Shown piece after piece: positions 25,901 through 40,900 of a DNA stretch of 64,000 nt. The first letter of the stretch is position 1. Every line of letters starts with the position of its first letter. The position numbers and the translations under genes are program-made. This DNA comes from Baylisascaris procyonis. Lineage: Eukaryota; Nematoda; Chromadorea; Rhabditida; Ascarididae. A model generated the notes under the pieces. That model was not told where the DNA came from, did no database searches, and saw only the letters and a program-made list of their open reading frames with translations. The DNA lies in NCBI GenBank assembly GCA_037389465.1, contig JAZARR010000145.1:1-64000 (forward strand), in the 5' to 3' direction.

Positions 25901-28900
25901 AATCGACTAGTAAGAGTGAAGAGATGACGACTGGCGAAGCATAAATGTCGATAGAATCACAAACATCTACGGTCACATCTGAAGAATCGACTAGTAAGAG
26001 TGAAGAGATGACGACTGGCGAAGCATAAATGTCGATAGAATCACAAACATCTACGGTCACATCTGAAGAATCGACTAGTAAGAGTGAAGAGATGACGACT
26101 GGCGAAGCATAAATGTCGATAGAATCACAAACATCTACGGTCACATCTGAAGAATCGACTAGTAAGAGTGAAGAGATGACGACTGGCGAAGCATAAATGT
26201 CGATAGAATCACAAACATCTACGGTCACATCTGAAGAATCGACTAGTAAGAGTGAAGAGATGACGACTGGCGAAGCATAAATGTCGATAGAATCACAAAC
26301 ATCTACGGTCACATCTGAAGAATCGACTAGTAAGAGTGAAGAGATGACGACTGGCGAAGCATAAATGTCGATAGAATCACAAACATCTACGGTCACATCT
26401 GAAGAATCGACTAGTAAGAGTGAAGAGATGACGACTGGCGAAGCATAAATGTCGATAGAATCACAAACATCTACGGTCACATCTGAAGAATCGACTAGTA
26501 AGAGTGAAGAGATGACGACTGGCGAAGCATAAATGTCGATAGAATCACAAACATCTACGGTCACATCTGAAGAATCGACTAGTAAGAGTGAAGAGATGAC
26601 GACTGGCGAAGCATAAATGTCGATAGAATCACAAACATCTACGGTCACATCTGAAGAATCGACTAGTAAGAGTGAAGAGATGACGACTGGCGAAGCATAA
26701 ATGTCGATAGAATCACAAACATCTACGGTCACATCTGAAGAATCGACTAGTAAGAGTGAAGAGATGACGACTGGCGAAGCATAAATGTCGATAGAATCAC
26801 AAACATCTACGGTCACATCTGAAGAATCGACTAGTAAGAGTGAAGAGATGACGACTGGCGAAGCATAAATGTCGATAGAATCACAAACATCTACGGTCAC
26901 ATCTGAAGAATCGACTAGTAAGAGTGAAGAGATGACGACTGGCGAAGCATAAATGTCGATAGAATCACAAACATCTACGGTCACATCTGAAGAATCGACT
27001 AGTAAGAGTGAAGAGATGACGACTGGCGAAGCATAAATGTCGATAGAATCACAAACATCTACGGTCACATCTGAAGAATCGACTAGTAAGAGTGAAGAGA
27101 TGACGACTGGCGAAGCATAAATGTCGATAGAATCACAAACATCTACGGTCACATCTGAAGAATCGACTAGTAAGAGTGAAGAGATGACGACTGGCGAAGC
27201 ATAAATGTCGATAGAATCACAAACATCTACGGTCACATCTGAAGAATCGACTAGTAAGAGTGAAGAGATGACGACTGGCGAAGCATAAATGTCGATAGAA
27301 TCACAAACATCTACGGTCACATCTGAAGAATCGACTAGTAAGAGTGAAGAGATGACGACTGGCGAAGCATAAATGTCGATAGAATCACAAACATCTACGG
27401 TCACATCTGAAGAATCGACTAGTAAGAGTGAAGAGATGACGACTGGCGAAGCATAAATGTCGATAGAATCACAAACATCTACGGTCACATCTGAAGAATC
27501 GACTAGTAAGAGTGAAGAGATGACGACTGGCGAAGCATAAATGTCGATAGAATCACAAACATCTACGGTCACATCTGAAGAATCGACTAGTAAGAGTGAA
27601 GAGATGACGACTGGCGAAGCATAAATGTCGATAGAATCACAAACATCTACGGTCACATCTGAAGAATCGACTAGTAAGAGTGAAGAGATGACGACTGGCG
27701 AAGCATAAATGTCGATAGAATCACAAACATCTACGGTCACATCTGAAGAATCGACTAGTAAGAGTGAAGAGATGACGACTGGCGAAGCATAAATGTCGAT
27801 AGAATCACAAACATCTACGGTCACATCTGAAGAATCGACTAGTAAGAGTGAAGAGATGACGACTGGCGAAGCATAAATGTCGATAGAATCACAAACATCT
27901 ACGGTCACATCTGAAGAATCGACTAGTAAGAGTGAAGAGATGACGACTGGCGAAGCATAAATGTCGATAGAATCACAAACATCTACGGTCACATCTGAAG
28001 AATCGACTAGTAAGAGTGAAGAGATGACGACTGGCGAAGCATAAATGTCGATAGAATCACAAACATCTACGGTCACATCTGAAGAATCGACTAGTAAGAG
28101 TGAAGAGATGACGACTGGCGAAGCATAAATGTCGATAGAATCACAAACATCTACGGTCACATCTGAAGAATCGACTAGTAAGAGTGAAGAGATGACGACT
28201 GGCGAAGCATAAATGTCGATAGAATCACAAACATCTACGGTCACATCTGAAGAATCGACTAGTAAGAGTGAAGAGATGACGACTGGCGAAGCATAAATGT
28301 CGATAGAATCACAAACATCTACGGTCACATCTGAAGAATCGACTAGTAAGAGTGAAGAGATGACGACTGGCGAAGCATAAATGTCGATAGAATCACAAAC
28401 ATCTACGGTCACATCTGAAGAATCGACTAGTAAGAGTGAAGAGATGACGACTGGCGAAGCATAAATGTCGATAGAATCACAAACATCTACGGTCACATCT
28501 GAAGAATCGACTAGTAAGAGTGAAGAGATGACGACTGGCGAAGCATAAATGTCGATAGAATCACAAACATCTACGGTCACATCTGAAGAATCGACTAGTA
28601 AGAGTGAAGAGATGACGACTGGCGAAGCATAAATGTCGATAGAATCACAAACATCTACGGTCACATCTGAAGAATCGACTAGTAAGAGTGAAGAGATGAC
28701 GACTGGCGAAGCATAAATGTCGATAGAATCACAAACATCTACGGTCACATCTGAAGAATCGACTAGTAAGAGTGAAGAGATGACGACTGGCGAAGCATAA
28801 ATGTCGATAGAATCACAAACATCTACGGTCACATCTGAAGAATCGACTAGTAAGAGTGAAGAGATGACGACTGGCGAAGCATAAATGTCGATAGAATCAC

Positions 28901-31900
28901 AAACATCTACGGTCACATCTGAAGAATCGACTAGTAAGAGTGAAGAGATGACGACTGGCGAAGCATAAATGTCGATAGAATCACAAACATCTACGGTCAC
29001 ATCTGAAGAATCGACTAGTAAGAGTGAAGAGATGACGACTGGCGAAGCATAAATGTCGATAGAATCACAAACATCTACGGTCACATCTGAAGAATCGACT
29101 AGTAAGAGTGAAGAGATGACGACTGGCGAAGCATAAATGTCGATAGAATCACAAACATCTACGGTCACATCTGAAGAATCGACTAGTAAGAGTGAAGAGA
29201 TGACGACTGGCGAAGCATAAATGTCGATAGAATCACAAACATCTACGGTCACATCTGAAGAATCGACTAGTAAGAGTGAAGAGATGACGACTGGCGAAGC
29301 ATAAATGTCGATAGAATCACAAACATCTACGGTCACATCTGAAGAATCGACTAGTAAGAGTGAAGAGATGACGACTGGCGAAGCATAAATGTCGATAGAA
29401 TCACAAACATCTACGGTCACATCTGAAGAATCGACTAGTAAGAGTGAAGAGATGACGACTGGCGAAGCATAAATGTCGATAGAATCACAAACATCTACGG
29501 TCACATCTGAAGAATCGACTAGTAAGAGTGAAGAGATGACGACTGGCGAAGCATAAATGTCGATAGAATCACAAACATCTACGGTCACATCTGAAGAATC
29601 GACTAGTAAGAGTGAAGAGATGACGACTGGCGAAGCATAAATGTCGATAGAATCACAAACATCTACGGTCACATCTGAAGAATCGACTAGTAAGAGTGAA
29701 GAGATGACGACTGGCGAAGCATAAATGTCGATAGAATCACAAACATCTACGGTCACATCTGAAGAATCGACTAGTAAGAGTGAAGAGATGACGACTGGCG
29801 AAGCATAAATGTCGATAGAATCACAAACATCTACGGTCACATCTGAAGAATCGACTAGTAAGAGTGAAGAGATGACGACTGGCGAAGCATAAATGTCGAT
29901 AGAATCACAAACATCTACGGTCACATCTGAAGAATCGACTAGTAAGAGTGAAGAGATGACGACTGGCGAAGCATAAATGTCGATAGAATCACAAACATCT
30001 ACGGTCACATCTGAAGAATCGACTAGTAAGAGTGAAGAGATGACGACTGGCGAAGCATAAATGTCGATAGAATCACAAACATCTACGGTCACATCTGAAG
30101 AATCGACTAGTAAGAGTGAAGAGATGACGACTGGCGAAGCATAAATGTCGATAGAATCACAAACATCTACGGTCACATCTGAAGAATCGACTAGTAAGAG
30201 TGAAGAGATGACGACTGGCGAAGCATAAATGTCGATAGAATCACAAACATCTACGGTCACATCTGAAGAATCGACTAGTAAGAGTGAAGAGATGACGACT
30301 GGCGAAGCATAAATGTCGATAGAATCACAAACATCTACGGTCACATCTGAAGAATCGACTAGTAAGAGTGAAGAGATGACGACTGGCGAAGCATAAATGT
30401 CGATAGAATCACAAACATCTACGGTCACATCTGAAGAATCGACTAGTAAGAGTGAAGAGATGACGACTGGCGAAGCATAAATGTCGATAGAATCACAAAC
30501 ATCTACGGTCACATCTGAAGAATCGACTAGTAAGAGTGAAGAGATGACGACTGGCGAAGCATAAATGTCGATAGAATCACAAACATCTACGGTCACATCT
30601 GAAGAATCGACTAGTAAGAGTGAAGAGATGACGACTGGCGAAGCATAAATGTCGATAGAATCACAAACATCTACGGTCACATCTGAAGAATCGACTAGTA
30701 AGAGTGAAGAGATGACGACTGGCGAAGCATAAATGTCGATAGAATCACAAACATCTACGGTCACATCTGAAGAATCGACTAGTAAGAGTGAAGAGATGAC
30801 GACTGGCGAAGCATAAATGTCGATAGAATCACAAACATCTACGGTCACATCTGAAGAATCGACTAGTAAGAGTGAAGAGATGACGACTGGCGAAGCATAA
30901 ATGTCGATAGAATCACAAACATCTACGGTCACATCTGAAGAATCGACTAGTAAGAGTGAAGAGATGACGACTGGCGAAGCATAAATGTCGATAGAATCAC
31001 AAACATCTACGGTCACATCTGAAGAATCGACTAGTAAGAGTGAAGAGATGACGACTGGCGAAGCATAAATGTCGATAGAATCACAAACATCTACGGTCAC
31101 ATCTGAAGAATCGACTAGTAAGAGTGAAGAGATGACGACTGGCGAAGCATAAATGTCGATAGAATCACAAACATCTACGGTCACATCTGAAGAATCGACT
31201 AGTAAGAGTGAAGAGATGACGACTGGCGAAGCATAAATGTCGATAGAATCACAAACATCTACGGTCACATCTGAAGAATCGACTAGTAAGAGTGAAGAGA
31301 TGACGACTGGCGAAGCATAAATGTCGATAGAATCACAAACATCTACGGTCACATCTGAAGAATCGACTAGTAAGAGTGAAGAGATGACGACTGGCGAAGC
31401 ATAAATGTCGATAGAATCACAAACATCTACGGTCACATCTGAAGAATCGACTAGTAAGAGTGAAGAGATGACGACTGGCGAAGCATAAATGTCGATAGAA
31501 TCACAAACATCTACGGTCACATCTGAAGAATCGACTAGTAAGAGTGAAGAGATGACGACTGGCGAAGCATAAATGTCGATAGAATCACAAACATCTACGG
31601 TCACATCTGAAGAATCGACTAGTAAGAGTGAAGAGATGACGACTGGCGAAGCATAAATGTCGATAGAATCACAAACATCTACGGTCACATCTGAAGAATC
31701 GACTAGTAAGAGTGAAGAGATGACGACTGGCGAAGCATAAATGTCGATAGAATCACAAACATCTACGGTCACATCTGAAGAATCGACTAGTAAGAGTGAA
31801 GAGATGACGACTGGCGAAGCATAAATGTCGATAGAATCACAAACATCTACGGTCACATCTGAAGAATCGACTAGTAAGAGTGAAGAGATGACGACTGGCG

Positions 31901-34900
31901 AAGCATAAATGTCGATAGAATCACAAACATCTACGGTCACATCTGAAGAATCGACTAGTAAGAGTGAAGAGATGACGACTGGCGAAGCATAAATGTCGAT
32001 AGAATCACAAACATCTACGGTCACATCTGAAGAATCGACTAGTAAGAGTGAAGAGATGACGACTGGCGAAGCATAAATGTCGATAGAATCACAAACATCT
32101 ACGGTCACATCTGAAGAATCGACTAGTAAGAGTGAAGAGATGACGACTGGCGAAGCATAAATGTCGATAGAATCACAAACATCTACGGTCACATCTGAAG
32201 AATCGACTAGTAAGAGTGAAGAGATGACGACTGGCGAAGCATAAATGTCGATAGAATCACAAACATCTACGGTCACATCTGAAGAATCGACTAGTAAGAG
32301 TGAAGAGATGACGACTGGCGAAGCATAAATGTCGATAGAATCACAAACATCTACGGTCACATCTGAAGAATCGACTAGTAAGAGTGAAGAGATGACGACT
32401 GGCGAAGCATAAATGTCGATAGAATCACAAACATCTACGGTCACATCTGAAGAATCGACTAGTAAGAGTGAAGAGATGACGACTGGCGAAGCATAAATGT
32501 CGATAGAATCACAAACATCTACGGTCACATCTGAAGAATCGACTAGTAAGAGTGAAGAGATGACGACTGGCGAAGCATAAATGTCGATAGAATCACAAAC
32601 ATCTACGGTCACATCTGAAGAATCGACTAGTAAGAGTGAAGAGATGACGACTGGCGAAGCATAAATGTCGATAGAATCACAAACATCTACGGTCACATCT
32701 GAAGAATCGACTAGTAAGAGTGAAGAGATGACGACTGGCGAAGCATAAATGTCGATAGAATCACAAACATCTACGGTCACATCTGAAGAATCGACTAGTA
32801 AGAGTGAAGAGATGACGACTGGCGAAGCATAAATGTCGATAGAATCACAAACATCTACGGTCACATCTGAAGAATCGACTAGTAAGAGTGAAGAGATGAC
32901 GACTGGCGAAGCATAAATGTCGATAGAATCACAAACATCTACGGTCACATCTGAAGAATCGACTAGTAAGAGTGAAGAGATGACGACTGGCGAAGCATAA
33001 ATGTCGATAGAATCACAAACATCTACGGTCACATCTGAAGAATCGACTAGTAAGAGTGAAGAGATGACGACTGGCGAAGCATAAATGTCGATAGAATCAC
33101 AAACATCTACGGTCACATCTGAAGAATCGACTAGTAAGAGTGAAGAGATGACGACTGGCGAAGCATAAATGTCGATAGAATCACAAACATCTACGGTCAC
33201 ATCTGAAGAATCGACTAGTAAGAGTGAAGAGATGACGACTGGCGAAGCATAAATGTCGATAGAATCACAAACATCTACGGTCACATCTGAAGAATCGACT
33301 AGTAAGAGTGAAGAGATGACGACTGGCGAAGCATAAATGTCGATAGAATCACAAACATCTACGGTCACATCTGAAGAATCGACTAGTAAGAGTGAAGAGA
33401 TGACGACTGGCGAAGCATAAATGTCGATAGAATCACAAACATCTACGGTCACATCTGAAGAATCGACTAGTAAGAGTGAAGAGATGACGACTGGCGAAGC
33501 ATAAATGTCGATAGAATCACAAACATCTACGGTCACATCTGAAGAATCGACTAGTAAGAGTGAAGAGATGACGACTGGCGAAGCATAAATGTCGATAGAA
33601 TCACAAACATCTACGGTCACATCTGAAGAATCGACTAGTAAGAGTGAAGAGATGACGACTGGCGAAGCATAAATGTCGATAGAATCACAAACATCTACGG
33701 TCACATCTGAAGAATCGACTAGTAAGAGTGAAGAGATGACGACTGGCGAAGCATAAATGTCGATAGAATCACAAACATCTACGGTCACATCTGAAGAATC
33801 GACTAGTAAGAGTGAAGAGATGACGACTGGCGAAGCATAAATGTCGATAGAATCACAAACATCTACGGTCACATCTGAAGAATCGACTAGTAAGAGTGAA
33901 GAGATGACGACTGGCGAAGCATAAATGTCGATAGAATCACAAACATCTACGGTCACATCTGAAGAATCGACTAGTAAGAGTGAAGAGATGACGACTGGCG
34001 AAGCATAAATGTCGATAGAATCACAAACATCTACGGTCACATCTGAAGAATCGACTAGTAAGAGTGAAGAGATGACGACTGGCGAAGCATAAATGTCGAT
34101 AGAATCACAAACATCTACGGTCACATCTGAAGAATCGACTAGTAAGAGTGAAGAGATGACGACTGGCGAAGCATAAATGTCGATAGAATCACAAACATCT
34201 ACGGTCACATCTGAAGAATCGACTAGTAAGAGTGAAGAGATGACGACTGGCGAAGCATAAATGTCGATAGAATCACAAACATCTACGGTCACATCTGAAG
34301 AATCGACTAGTAAGAGTGAAGAGATGACGACTGGCGAAGCATAAATGTCGATAGAATCACAAACATCTACGGTCACATCTGAAGAATCGACTAGTAAGAG
34401 TGAAGAGATGACGACTGGCGAAGCATAAATGTCGATAGAATCACAAACATCTACGGTCACATCTGAAGAATCGACTAGTAAGAGTGAAGAGATGACGACT
34501 GGCGAAGCATAAATGTCGATAGAATCACAAACATCTACGGTCACATCTGAAGAATCGACTAGTAAGAGTGAAGAGATGACGACTGGCGAAGCATAAATGT
34601 CGATAGAATCACAAACATCTACGGTCACATCTGAAGAATCGACTAGTAAGAGTGAAGAGATGACGACTGGCGAAGCATAAATGTCGATAGAATCACAAAC
34701 ATCTACGGTCACATCTGAAGAATCGACTAGTAAGAGTGAAGAGATGACGACTGGCGAAGCATAAATGTCGATAGAATCACAAACATCTACGGTCACATCT
34801 GAAGAATCGACTAGTAAGAGTGAAGAGATGACGACTGGCGAAGCATAAATGTCGATAGAATCACAAACATCTACGGTCACATCTGAAGAATCGACTAGTA

Positions 34901-37900
34901 AGAGTGAAGAGATGACGACTGGCGAAGCATAAATGTCGATAGAATCACAAACATCTACGGTCACATCTGAAGAATCGACTAGTAAGAGTGAAGAGATGAC
35001 GACTGGCGAAGCATAAATGTCGATAGAATCACAAACATCTACGGTCACATCTGAAGAATCGACTAGTAAGAGTGAAGAGATGACGACTGGCGAAGCATAA
35101 ATGTCGATAGAATCACAAACATCTACGGTCACATCTGAAGAATCGACTAGTAAGAGTGAAGAGATGACGACTGGCGAAGCATAAATGTCGATAGAATCAC
35201 AAACATCTACGGTCACATCTGAAGAATCGACTAGTAAGAGTGAAGAGATGACGACTGGCGAAGCATAAATGTCGATAGAATCACAAACATCTACGGTCAC
35301 ATCTGAAGAATCGACTAGTAAGAGTGAAGAGATGACGACTGGCGAAGCATAAATGTCGATAGAATCACAAACATCTACGGTCACATCTGAAGAATCGACT
35401 AGTAAGAGTGAAGAGATGACGACTGGCGAAGCATAAATGTCGATAGAATCACAAACATCTACGGTCACATCTGAAGAATCGACTAGTAAGAGTGAAGAGA
35501 TGACGACTGGCGAAGCATAAATGTCGATAGAATCACAAACATCTACGGTCACATCTGAAGAATCGACTAGTAAGAGTGAAGAGATGACGACTGGCGAAGC
35601 ATAAATGTCGATAGAATCACAAACATCTACGGTCACATCTGAAGAATCGACTAGTAAGAGTGAAGAGATGACGACTGGCGAAGCATAAATGTCGATAGAA
35701 TCACAAACATCTACGGTCACATCTGAAGAATCGACTAGTAAGAGTGAAGAGATGACGACTGGCGAAGCATAAATGTCGATAGAATCACAAACATCTACGG
35801 TCACATCTGAAGAATCGACTAGTAAGAGTGAAGAGATGACGACTGGCGAAGCATAAATGTCGATAGAATCACAAACATCTACGGTCACATCTGAAGAATC
35901 GACTAGTAAGAGTGAAGAGATGACGACTGGCGAAGCATAAATGTCGATAGAATCACAAACATCTACGGTCACATCTGAAGAATCGACTAGTAAGAGTGAA
36001 GAGATGACGACTGGCGAAGCATAAATGTCGATAGAATCACAAACATCTACGGTCACATCTGAAGAATCGACTAGTAAGAGTGAAGAGATGACGACTGGCG
36101 AAGCATAAATGTCGATAGAATCACAAACATCTACGGTCACATCTGAAGAATCGACTAGTAAGAGTGAAGAGATGACGACTGGCGAAGCATAAATGTCGAT
36201 AGAATCACAAACATCTACGGTCACATCTGAAGAATCGACTAGTAAGAGTGAAGAGATGACGACTGGCGAAGCATAAATGTCGATAGAATCACAAACATCT
36301 ACGGTCACATCTGAAGAATCGACTAGTAAGAGTGAAGAGATGACGACTGGCGAAGCATAAATGTCGATAGAATCACAAACATCTACGGTCACATCTGAAG
36401 AATCGACTAGTAAGAGTGAAGAGATGACGACTGGCGAAGCATAAATGTCGATAGAATCACAAACATCTACGGTCACATCTGAAGAATCGACTAGTAAGAG
36501 TGAAGAGATGACGACTGGCGAAGCATAAATGTCGATAGAATCACAAACATCTACGGTCACATCTGAAGAATCGACTAGTAAGAGTGAAGAGATGACGACT
36601 GGCGAAGCATAAATGTCGATAGAATCACAAACATCTACGGTCACATCTGAAGAATCGACTAGTAAGAGTGAAGAGATGACGACTGGCGAAGCATAAATGT
36701 CGATAGAATCACAAACATCTACGGTCACATCTGAAGAATCGACTAGTAAGAGTGAAGAGATGACGACTGGCGAAGCATAAATGTCGATAGAATCACAAAC
36801 ATCTACGGTCACATCTGAAGAATCGACTAGTAAGAGTGAAGAGATGACGACTGGCGAAGCATAAATGTCGATAGAATCACAAACATCTACGGTCACATCT
36901 GAAGAATCGACTAGTAAGAGTGAAGAGATGACGACTGGCGAAGCATAAATGTCGATAGAATCACAAACATCTACGGTCACATCTGAAGAATCGACTAGTA
37001 AGAGTGAAGAGATGACGACTGGCGAAGCATAAATGTCGATAGAATCACAAACATCTACGGTCACATCTGAAGAATCGACTAGTAAGAGTGAAGAGATGAC
37101 GACTGGCGAAGCATAAATGTCGATAGAATCACAAACATCTACGGTCACATCTGAAGAATCGACTAGTAAGAGTGAAGAGATGACGACTGGCGAAGCATAA
37201 ATGTCGATAGAATCACAAACATCTACGGTCACATCTGAAGAATCGACTAGTAAGAGTGAAGAGATGACGACTGGCGAAGCATAAATGTCGATAGAATCAC
37301 AAACATCTACGGTCACATCTGAAGAATCGACTAGTAAGAGTGAAGAGATGACGACTGGCGAAGCATAAATGTCGATAGAATCACAAACATCTACGGTCAC
37401 ATCTGAAGAATCGACTAGTAAGAGTGAAGAGATGACGACTGGCGAAGCATAAATGTCGATAGAATCACAAACATCTACGGTCACATCTGAAGAATCGACT
37501 AGTAAGAGTGAAGAGATGACGACTGGCGAAGCATAAATGTCGATAGAATCACAAACATCTACGGTCACATCTGAAGAATCGACTAGTAAGAGTGAAGAGA
37601 TGACGACTGGCGAAGCATAAATGTCGATAGAATCACAAACATCTACGGTCACATCTGAAGAATCGACTAGTAAGAGTGAAGAGATGACGACTGGCGAAGC
37701 ATAAATGTCGATAGAATCACAAACATCTACGGTCACATCTGAAGAATCGACTAGTAAGAGTGAAGAGATGACGACTGGCGAAGCATAAATGTCGATAGAA
37801 TCACAAACATCTACGGTCACATCTGAAGAATCGACTAGTAAGAGTGAAGAGATGACGACTGGCGAAGCATAAATGTCGATAGAATCACAAACATCTACGG

Positions 37901-40900
37901 TCACATCTGAAGAATCGACTAGTAAGAGTGAAGAGATGACGACTGGCGAAGCATAAATGTCGATAGAATCACAAACATCTACGGTCACATCTGAAGAATC
38001 GACTAGTAAGAGTGAAGAGATGACGACTGGCGAAGCATAAATGTCGATAGAATCACAAACATCTACGGTCACATCTGAAGAATCGACTAGTAAGAGTGAA
38101 GAGATGACGACTGGCGAAGCATAAATGTCGATAGAATCACAAACATCTACGGTCACATCTGAAGAATCGACTAGTAAGAGTGAAGAGATGACGACTGGCG
38201 AAGCATAAATGTCGATAGAATCACAAACATCTACGGTCACATCTGAAGAATCGACTAGTAAGAGTGAAGAGATGACGACTGGCGAAGCATAAATGTCGAT
38301 AGAATCACAAACATCTACGGTCACATCTGAAGAATCGACTAGTAAGAGTGAAGAGATGACGACTGGCGAAGCATAAATGTCGATAGAATCACAAACATCT
38401 ACGGTCACATCTGAAGAATCGACTAGTAAGAGTGAAGAGATGACGACTGGCGAAGCATAAATGTCGATAGAATCACAAACATCTACGGTCACATCTGAAG
38501 AATCGACTAGTAAGAGTGAAGAGATGACGACTGGCGAAGCATAAATGTCGATAGAATCACAAACATCTACGGTCACATCTGAAGAATCGACTAGTAAGAG
38601 TGAAGAGATGACGACTGGCGAAGCATAAATGTCGATAGAATCACAAACATCTACGGTCACATCTGAAGAATCGACTAGTAAGAGTGAAGAGATGACGACT
38701 GGCGAAGCATAAATGTCGATAGAATCACAAACATCTACGGTCACATCTGAAGAATCGACTAGTAAGAGTGAAGAGATGACGACTGGCGAAGCATAAATGT
38801 CGATAGAATCACAAACATCTACGGTCACATCTGAAGAATCGACTAGTAAGAGTGAAGAGATGACGACTGGCGAAGCATAAATGTCGATAGAATCACAAAC
38901 ATCTACGGTCACATCTGAAGAATCGACTAGTAAGAGTGAAGAGATGACGACTGGCGAAGCATAAATGTCGATAGAATCACAAACATCTACGGTCACATCT
39001 GAAGAATCGACTAGTAAGAGTGAAGAGATGACGACTGGCGAAGCATAAATGTCGATAGAATCACAAACATCTACGGTCACATCTGAAGAATCGACTAGTA
39101 AGAGTGAAGAGATGACGACTGGCGAAGCATAAATGTCGATAGAATCACAAACATCTACGGTCACATCTGAAGAATCGACTAGTAAGAGTGAAGAGATGAC
39201 GACTGGCGAAGCATAAATGTCGATAGAATCACAAACATCTACGGTCACATCTGAAGAATCGACTAGTAAGAGTGAAGAGATGACGACTGGCGAAGCATAA
39301 ATGTCGATAGAATCACAAACATCTACGGTCACATCTGAAGAATCGACTAGTAAGAGTGAAGAGATGACGACTGGCGAAGCATAAATGTCGATAGAATCAC
39401 AAACATCTACGGTCACATCTGAAGAATCGACTAGTAAGAGTGAAGAGATGACGACTGGCGAAGCATAAATGTCGATAGAATCACAAACATCTACGGTCAC
39501 ATCTGAAGAATCGACTAGTAAGAGTGAAGAGATGACGACTGGCGAAGCATAAATGTCGATAGAATCACAAACATCTACGGTCACATCTGAAGAATCGACT
39601 AGTAAGAGTGAAGAGATGACGACTGGCGAAGCATAAATGTCGATAGAATCACAAACATCTACGGTCACATCTGAAGAATCGACTAGTAAGAGTGAAGAGA
39701 TGACGACTGGCGAAGCATAAATGTCGATAGAATCACAAACATCTACGGTCACATCTGAAGAATCGACTAGTAAGAGTGAAGAGATGACGACTGGCGAAGC
39801 ATAAATGTCGATAGAATCACAAACATCTACGGTCACATCTGAAGAATCGACTAGTAAGAGTGAAGAGATGACGACTGGCGAAGCATAAATGTCGATAGAA
39901 TCACAAACATCTACGGTCACATCTGAAGAATCGACTAGTAAGAGTGAAGAGATGACGACTGGCGAAGCATAAATGTCGATAGAATCACAAACATCTACGG
40001 TCACATCTGAAGAATCGACTAGTAAGAGTGAAGAGATGACGACTGGCGAAGCATAAATGTCGATAGAATCACAAACATCTACGGTCACATCTGAAGAATC
40101 GACTAGTAAGAGTGAAGAGATGACGACTGGCGAAGCATAAATGTCGATAGAATCACAAACATCTACGGTCACATCTGAAGAATCGACTAGTAAGAGTGAA
40201 GAGATGACGACTGGCGAAGCATAAATGTCGATAGAATCACAAACATCTACGGTCACATCTGAAGAATCGACTAGTAAGAGTGAAGAGATGACGACTGGCG
40301 AAGCATAAATGTCGATAGAATCACAAACATCTACGGTCACATCTGAAGAATCGACTAGTAAGAGTGAAGAGATGACGACTGGCGAAGCATAAATGTCGAT
40401 AGAATCACAAACATCTACGGTCACATCTGAAGAATCGACTAGTAAGAGTGAAGAGATGACGACTGGCGAAGCATAAATGTCGATAGAATCACAAACATCT
40501 ACGGTCACATCTGAAGAATCGACTAGTAAGAGTGAAGAGATGACGACTGGCGAAGCATAAATGTCGATAGAATCACAAACATCTACGGTCACATCTGAAG
40601 AATCGACTAGTAAGAGTGAAGAGATGACGACTGGCGAAGCATAAATGTCGATAGAATCACAAACATCTACGGTCACATCTGAAGAATCGACTAGTAAGAG
40701 TGAAGAGATGACGACTGGCGAAGCATAAATGTCGATAGAATCACAAACATCTACGGTCACATCTGAAGAATCGACTAGTAAGAGTGAAGAGATGACGACT
40801 GGCGAAGCATAAATGTCGATAGAATCACAAACATCTACGGTCACATCTGAAGAATCGACTAGTAAGAGTGAAGAGATGACGACTGGCGAAGCATAAATGT